A stretch of 56,366 nucleotides of DNA from an uncultured Candidatus Melainabacteria bacterium (lineage in GTDB: Bacteria; Cyanobacteriota; Vampirovibrionia; Gastranaerophilales; Gastranaerophilaceae), in assembly GCA_934757275.1 (NCBI GenBank), contig CAKVLN010000010.1:1-56366 (forward strand), written 5' to 3'. The translations under genes and the position numbers were made by a program. Below are positions 53,753-56,366 of this stretch, in pieces; position 1 is the first letter of the stretch, and the number at the start of each line of letters is the position of its first letter. The notes below the pieces were generated by a model. It saw only the letters and a list, made by a program, of their open reading frames with translations. It made no database searches and was not told the DNA's origin.

Positions 53753-54667
53753 ATGACAGAATTTGTATTTATGAACGGCGAATATGTTGAAGCCGACAAA
53801 GCCACAATTCCTATTAGAACACATGCTTTTTTGTATGGAACATCTGTATTTGAAGGCATTAGAGCTTATTATAACGAGGAAGAAAATCAGCTTTACGCAT
53901 TTAGAGTTCCAGAACACTATGAACGACTTTTAAGAAGTGCAAAAGTTATGTGGATTAAAAGTCCTTATTCTGTTAAAGAGTACACAAAAATTACAAAAGA
54001 TTTGTTGAAGAGAAATGAGTACAAAACTGATGTTTACATTCGTCCGACACTTTACAAATCTTCCATTAAAGTTGGTCCAACGCTAACAGACAACGAGGAT
54101 TCTTTTTTAATCTTCACAACACCTTTTGGCAATTATTTTGACGGCGAAAAAGGACTAAAACTTTGCGTTTCTAACTGGCGCAGAAGTTCAGATAATTCAA
54201 TTCCACCAAGAGCAAAAATTAGCGGAGCGTATGCTAATGCCGCATTAATAAAGACTGACGCTCACGAATGCGGTTTTGATGATGCCGTTGTACTTTCTGA
54301 TAGTGGACAAGTTGCAGAAGGCTCTGCCATGAACATATTTTTAGTGATAAATGACACTCTTGTAACTTCAAACACAACTGATGATATTTTGGTAGGTATA
54401 ACTAGGAACACCGTTATAGAATTGGCCAAGGAGCTGGGAATTCCAGTAAAAGAGCGTGCAATAGATAGAACAGAATTGTATATTGCAGACGAAGTTTTCT
54501 GCTGCGGTACTGGCGCACAAATCGTTCCAGTAGAAAGCATTGACCACAGACCAGTTGGTGATGGTAAAATTGGCAAAATCACTAAGAAAATTCAAAACCT
54601 ATATTTTGATGTTGTTCGTGGAAAAGTAGATAAGTTTAAGAAATGGTGTTTACCTGTTTATGATTAA
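53753..54667 (+). CDS. ilvE: Branched-chain amino acid aminotransferase
   Basis: 304 residues, class IV PLP aminotransferase. It transfers amino groups to the 2-oxo acids of Leu, Ile and Val. Signatures: AFLYGTSVFEGIRAYY near residue 25-40, the PLP lysine K155 in RAKISGAYANAALIK, VALSD-type LSDSGQVAEGSAMNIF, and GITRNTVIELAKELGI. AAGGAGG six bases before the ATG. TTGTGA-17-TATTAT (53707-53735) looks like a promoter but would place the transcript start right at the ribosome site, so I do not rely on it. The mlaE gene overlaps its end by eight bases. Confidence 0.94.
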   Translation: MTEFVFMNGEYVEADKATIPIRTHAFLYGTSVFEGIRAYYNEEENQLYAFRVPEHYERLLRSAKVMWIKSPYSVKEYTKITKDLLKRNEYKTDVYIRPTLYKSSIKVGPTLTDNEDSFLIFTTPFGNYFDGEKGLKLCVSNWRRSSDNSIPPRAKISGAYANAALIKTDAHECGFDDAVVLSDSGQVAEGSAMNIFLVINDTLVTSNTTDDILVGITRNTVIELAKELGIPVKERAIDRTELYIADEVFCCGTGAQIVPVESIDHRPVGDGKIGKITKKIQNLYFDVVRGKVDKFKKWCLPVYD

Positions 54668-55391
54668 ATTTTTTGGAAATTGTGTAGAAAATCTCTACAA
54701 AAGTATTGTTTATCTTTTAACTGGGCGTTCAAGAGTTACACATGTAATAGCGCAAGCTGCGTCTATTAGTTACGATTCGCTTGTAATTTCGCTTGTAATA
54801 GCTTTTGTTTCAGCAGCAGTTATTGCTATTCAAGTTTCTAAACAGTTCTTGATGTCAGGTGCTGAAGCTTATGTTGGCGGCTCAATTGCGGTTGTTATGA
54901 TAAGAGAAATTGCTCCAGGGTTTGTAGCACTAGCAATTGGCGCTAGAGCTGGAACTGCGATTTCTGCTGAAATTGCTAATATGCAAGTAACTTCACAAGT
55001 TGATGCTATTAAAACCTTGAAAGTTGACCCAGTTGGATATTACTTCGCTCCAAGAATTTTGGCAGCTGCAATAACTGTACCAATGGTAGTTTTAATCGCA
55101 GAAGTTGTCGGCATTGCTGGCGGCTTGCTGGTATCAAACGCAACAATTCACCTTCACCCTTCTAGATACATCACCTCTGTTTGGCTTTGGTTAAGCACAA
55201 GAGATATCTATATTAGTTTATTCAAAGGCTTAATTTTTGGGGTATTGATAGCCCTAGTTTGCGCAACGCAAGGATATAATACAAAAGGCGGTGCAAAAGA
55301 TGTTGGCGAATCAACAACAAAAGCTGCAGTGCTTTCTACTGTTTATATGTTGTTAGCAGATTTTGTGATTAATCTTGTATTTTATTTGTAA
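54660..55391 (+). CDS. mlaE: MlaE-type ABC transporter permease
   Basis: 243 residues with about five membrane segments. The MlaE core is REIAPGFVALAIGARAGTAI then AEIANMQVTSQVDAIKTLKV with PRILAAAITVPMVVLI, the family signature. In Gram-negatives MlaE works with MlaF ATPase and MlaD to move phospholipids between the membranes; those genes are not next to it here. It overlaps ilvE by eight bases, so is co-translated with an unrelated enzyme gene. Presence of MlaE supports an outer membrane in this organism, though homologues also occur elsewhere. Confidence 0.92.
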   Translation: MIKFFGNCVENLYKSIVYLLTGRSRVTHVIAQAASISYDSLVISLVIAFVSAAVIAIQVSKQFLMSGAEAYVGGSIAVVMIREIAPGFVALAIGARAGTAISAEIANMQVTSQVDAIKTLKVDPVGYYFAPRILAAAITVPMVVLIAEVVGIAGGLLVSNATIHLHPSRYITSVWLWLSTRDIYISLFKGLIFGVLIALVCATQGYNTKGGAKDVGESTTKAAVLSTVYMLLADFVINLVFYL

Positions 55392-55410
55392 AAAATTTTT
55401 ATAAGTTTAA

Positions 55411-55450
55411 AAAAACACCAATGGCGGAGCAAAGCTCCGCCATTGGTGTT
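55411..55450 (-). terminator. Strong hairpin, terminator for minus strand
   Basis: AACACCAATGGCGGAGC pairs with GCTCCGCATTGGTGTT (one bulged base) with loop AAA. The minus-strand side is followed by six T, so it acts as a terminator for the HTH gene at 55604; the plus-strand side (after mlaE) has no T tract. Confidence 0.85.
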
Positions 55451-55454
55451 ATAT

Positions 55455-55660
55455 GGAATTACAGAAAAATGTAAAGACGGACGTATTAAATATTCTGATA
55501 AAGATGGAAATTGTTTATACATAAAAAATCAACATTATTAAAAGGCACTACATATTATGATAAAACAGGTACGCCAATTTATAGAACAACAAAATCACAA
55601 GATCTAAATGGAGATATGATAAATTTCATATCTGTTGGCACCTTTGCTTCGGAACTCTAA
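55455..55660 (+). pseudogene. Remnant of a repeat-protein gene (frameshifted)
   Basis: Two frames hold protein-like text. The first reads GITEKCKDGRIKYSDKDG and runs into a stop near 55536. The second, in another frame starting near 55538, reads LKGTTYYDKTGTPIYRT and stops at 55660. Both share a D/K-D-G or YYDK-x-G pattern typical of short tandem-repeat or YD-type proteins. A frameshift near 55535 explains the switch. It has no ribosome site or start, and lies antisense to the HTH gene's end. Likely a decayed fragment of a larger gene. Confidence 0.6.
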
Positions 55661-55936
55661 TACTTGTTTTTCAATAAAAGGTATGGTTCTTCGTGTTAAA
55701 TATTTAGCACCTCTTTTTCGTGGTAAAAAGCTCTGGGGATTATTGTTTTCTTTAAAACGATGATAATATTTTAAAAAATTCTGACGATGAATATTGTGGG
55801 CTTTGTAAAAATCTGTTACAAACCTGTATCTCGGGTGCTGAGCGCATTTGGTTAAATCGTATTCCTTTGCCAAGTATTCCATACGCTGCATGTAATTTCT
55901 TGTCATTGTGTTATCGGTGTCTTTTTCACTAATCAT
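55604..55936 (-). CDS. Truncated transposase-like HTH protein
   Basis: 110 residues. It resembles the N-terminal helix-turn-helix part of IS481/IS3-type integrases: RQNFLKYYHRFKENNNPQSF, LPRKRGAKYLTRRTIPFIEK and VLEFRSKGANRYEIYHI. The rest of a transposase (DDE domain) is missing: the frame ends just after YEIYHI, at a junction with the plus-strand remnant around 55612-55620. AAGGAGG seven bases before the ATG is a strong ribosome site, so the fragment may still be expressed as an HTH protein. A terminator on its strand follows at 55411-55450. Confidence 0.7.
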   Translation of the reverse strand: MISEKDTDNTMTRNYMQRMEYLAKEYDLTKCAQHPRYRFVTDFYKAHNIHRQNFLKYYHRFKENNNPQSFLPRKRGAKYLTRRTIPFIEKQVLEFRSKGANRYEIYHISI

Positions 55937-56008
55937 TTTGTTCCTCCTTTTTATTTATATAATGTTAAGAAAAAACAATTTTGTCACCGAATTACGTAAC
56001 ATATACAA

Positions 56009-56135
56009 TTCTGAGTGCGATTAGCACGAAGAATCCAGCTGGTTATTAACTATTTTCATTTTAATTAATACCCACCCGCATTCGTAGCTTTCGCATAGCT
56101 CAAGCACGACTGCGACCTCCCTAACTAGGGAGGTT
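56009..56135 (+). repeat. Dispersed composite repeat, copy 3 (full)
   Basis: Same order as 46124-46247: TTCTGAGTGCGATTAGCACG, GAATCCAGCTGGTTA, AATACCC, CGACTGCGACCTCCCTAAC. Ends in the perfect palindrome CCTCCCTAACTAGGGAGG. Confidence 0.85.
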
Positions 56136-56150
56136 TAGAGAAATGAATGT

Positions 56151-56189
56151 AAGTCGTGTTCAACGTTTTTCATTGAACACGACTTTTTT
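56151..56189 (+). terminator. Rho-independent terminator, no obvious gene upstream
   Basis: A 13-bp perfect stem AAGTCGTGTTCAA / TTGAACACGACTT is followed by TTTTA on the plus strand. No complete plus-strand gene is near; mlaE ends 760 bases upstream. Confidence 0.85.
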
Positions 56190-56210
56190 ATTCTTGTTCT
56201 TTAAAAGTTC

Positions 56211-56277
56211 AACCCACACACATTCGTAACTTTCGTAAGGCTCAAGAACGACTGCGACACCCCTAACAAGTGAGGTT
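56211..56277 (+). repeat. Dispersed composite repeat, partial copy 4
   Basis: Contains ACCCACACACATTCGTAACT, TCGTAAGGCTCAAGAACGAC and CCCCTAACAAGTGAGG. More diverged than the other three copies and lacks the 5' part. Confidence 0.75.
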
Positions 56278-56366
56278 TTAATCTGTCGGTTGGGCATACC
56301 TGCCCAACAATAACTTTTTTATACAAAAAAATATTCATAAGGACAGAAAAAAAGAACCAATTTGAA

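Larger units (their letters stand above)
55937..56366. other. Intergenic region with dispersed repeats
   Basis: No gene is seen. It contains dispersed composite repeats at 56009-56135 and 56211-56277 and a strong plus-strand hairpin terminator at 56151-56189. The end of the window cuts this region. Confidence 0.6.

Overview
The window is AT-rich bacterial chromosome with almost no mobile DNA. My best placement is a non-photosynthetic member of the cyanobacterial phylum, of the Vampirovibrionia/Melainabacteria (Gastranaerophilales) type. This is inference. It rests on a DUF1822-like domain (a cyanobacterial family), a DUF512/radical SAM protein of the kind common in Cyanobacteria, a MlaE-type permease, a prepilin with the GFTLAEV signature, and many long proteins of unknown family, several carrying a short N-terminal [VIT]-x-F-[KR]-[AS] motif. 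No photosynthesis, phage or CRISPR genes are visible.

Layout. 1-5.8 kb: a tightly coupled three-gene unit (two unknown membrane proteins, then a GH13 alpha-amylase-like protein) ending in a bidirectional terminator. 5.8-11.2 kb: mostly regulatory and housekeeping genes on the minus strand (NarL-type response regulator, DUF512 radical SAM protein, PadR regulator, hexapeptide acyltransferase, GAF-GGDEF-HD protein) and tRNA-Arg(CCG). 11.3-17.4 kb: a small coiled-coil protein, nadBC, a TPR protein, a HExxH protein, cutA and a GlcD-type oxidase. 17.4-24.4 kb: one 2310-residue coiled-coil protein. 24.5-30.6 kb: spmAB, a zinc-ribbon protein, a sensor kinase, ispD-thiL-lysS. 30.7-33.4 kb: rimP-nusA, interrupted by a four-helix-bundle (23S IVP-type) gene enclosed by 33-bp inverted repeats. 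33.5-44.6 kb: rnpA with an unknown overlapping partner, then a three-gene operon (zinc-ribbon P-loop ATPase, acidic protein, DUF1822-like membrane protein), divergent from a lytic transglycosylase, then another unknown membrane protein.

44.6-46.2 kb is a repeat-rich region around a prepilin gene whose upstream region holds an (TAG)11 microsatellite. 46.2-55.4 kb is housekeeping: coaE, an RsuA-type pseudouridine synthase, a thioesterase, a glyoxalase-like protein, a 50-residue unknown, an ABC exporter, an MFS transporter, clpP, eno, ilvE and mlaE. The last kilobase is degraded: a frameshifted gene remnant abutting a truncated transposase-like HTH gene, followed by dispersed repeats.

The most unusual items are the inverted-repeat-enclosed gene inside rimP-nusA, the zinc-ribbon ATPase operon, the giant coiled-coil protein, the GH13 trio, the shared N-terminal F-[KR]-[AS] motif, and the trinucleotide repeat before the prepilin gene. 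All functional statements come from reading the sequence; no searches were run.
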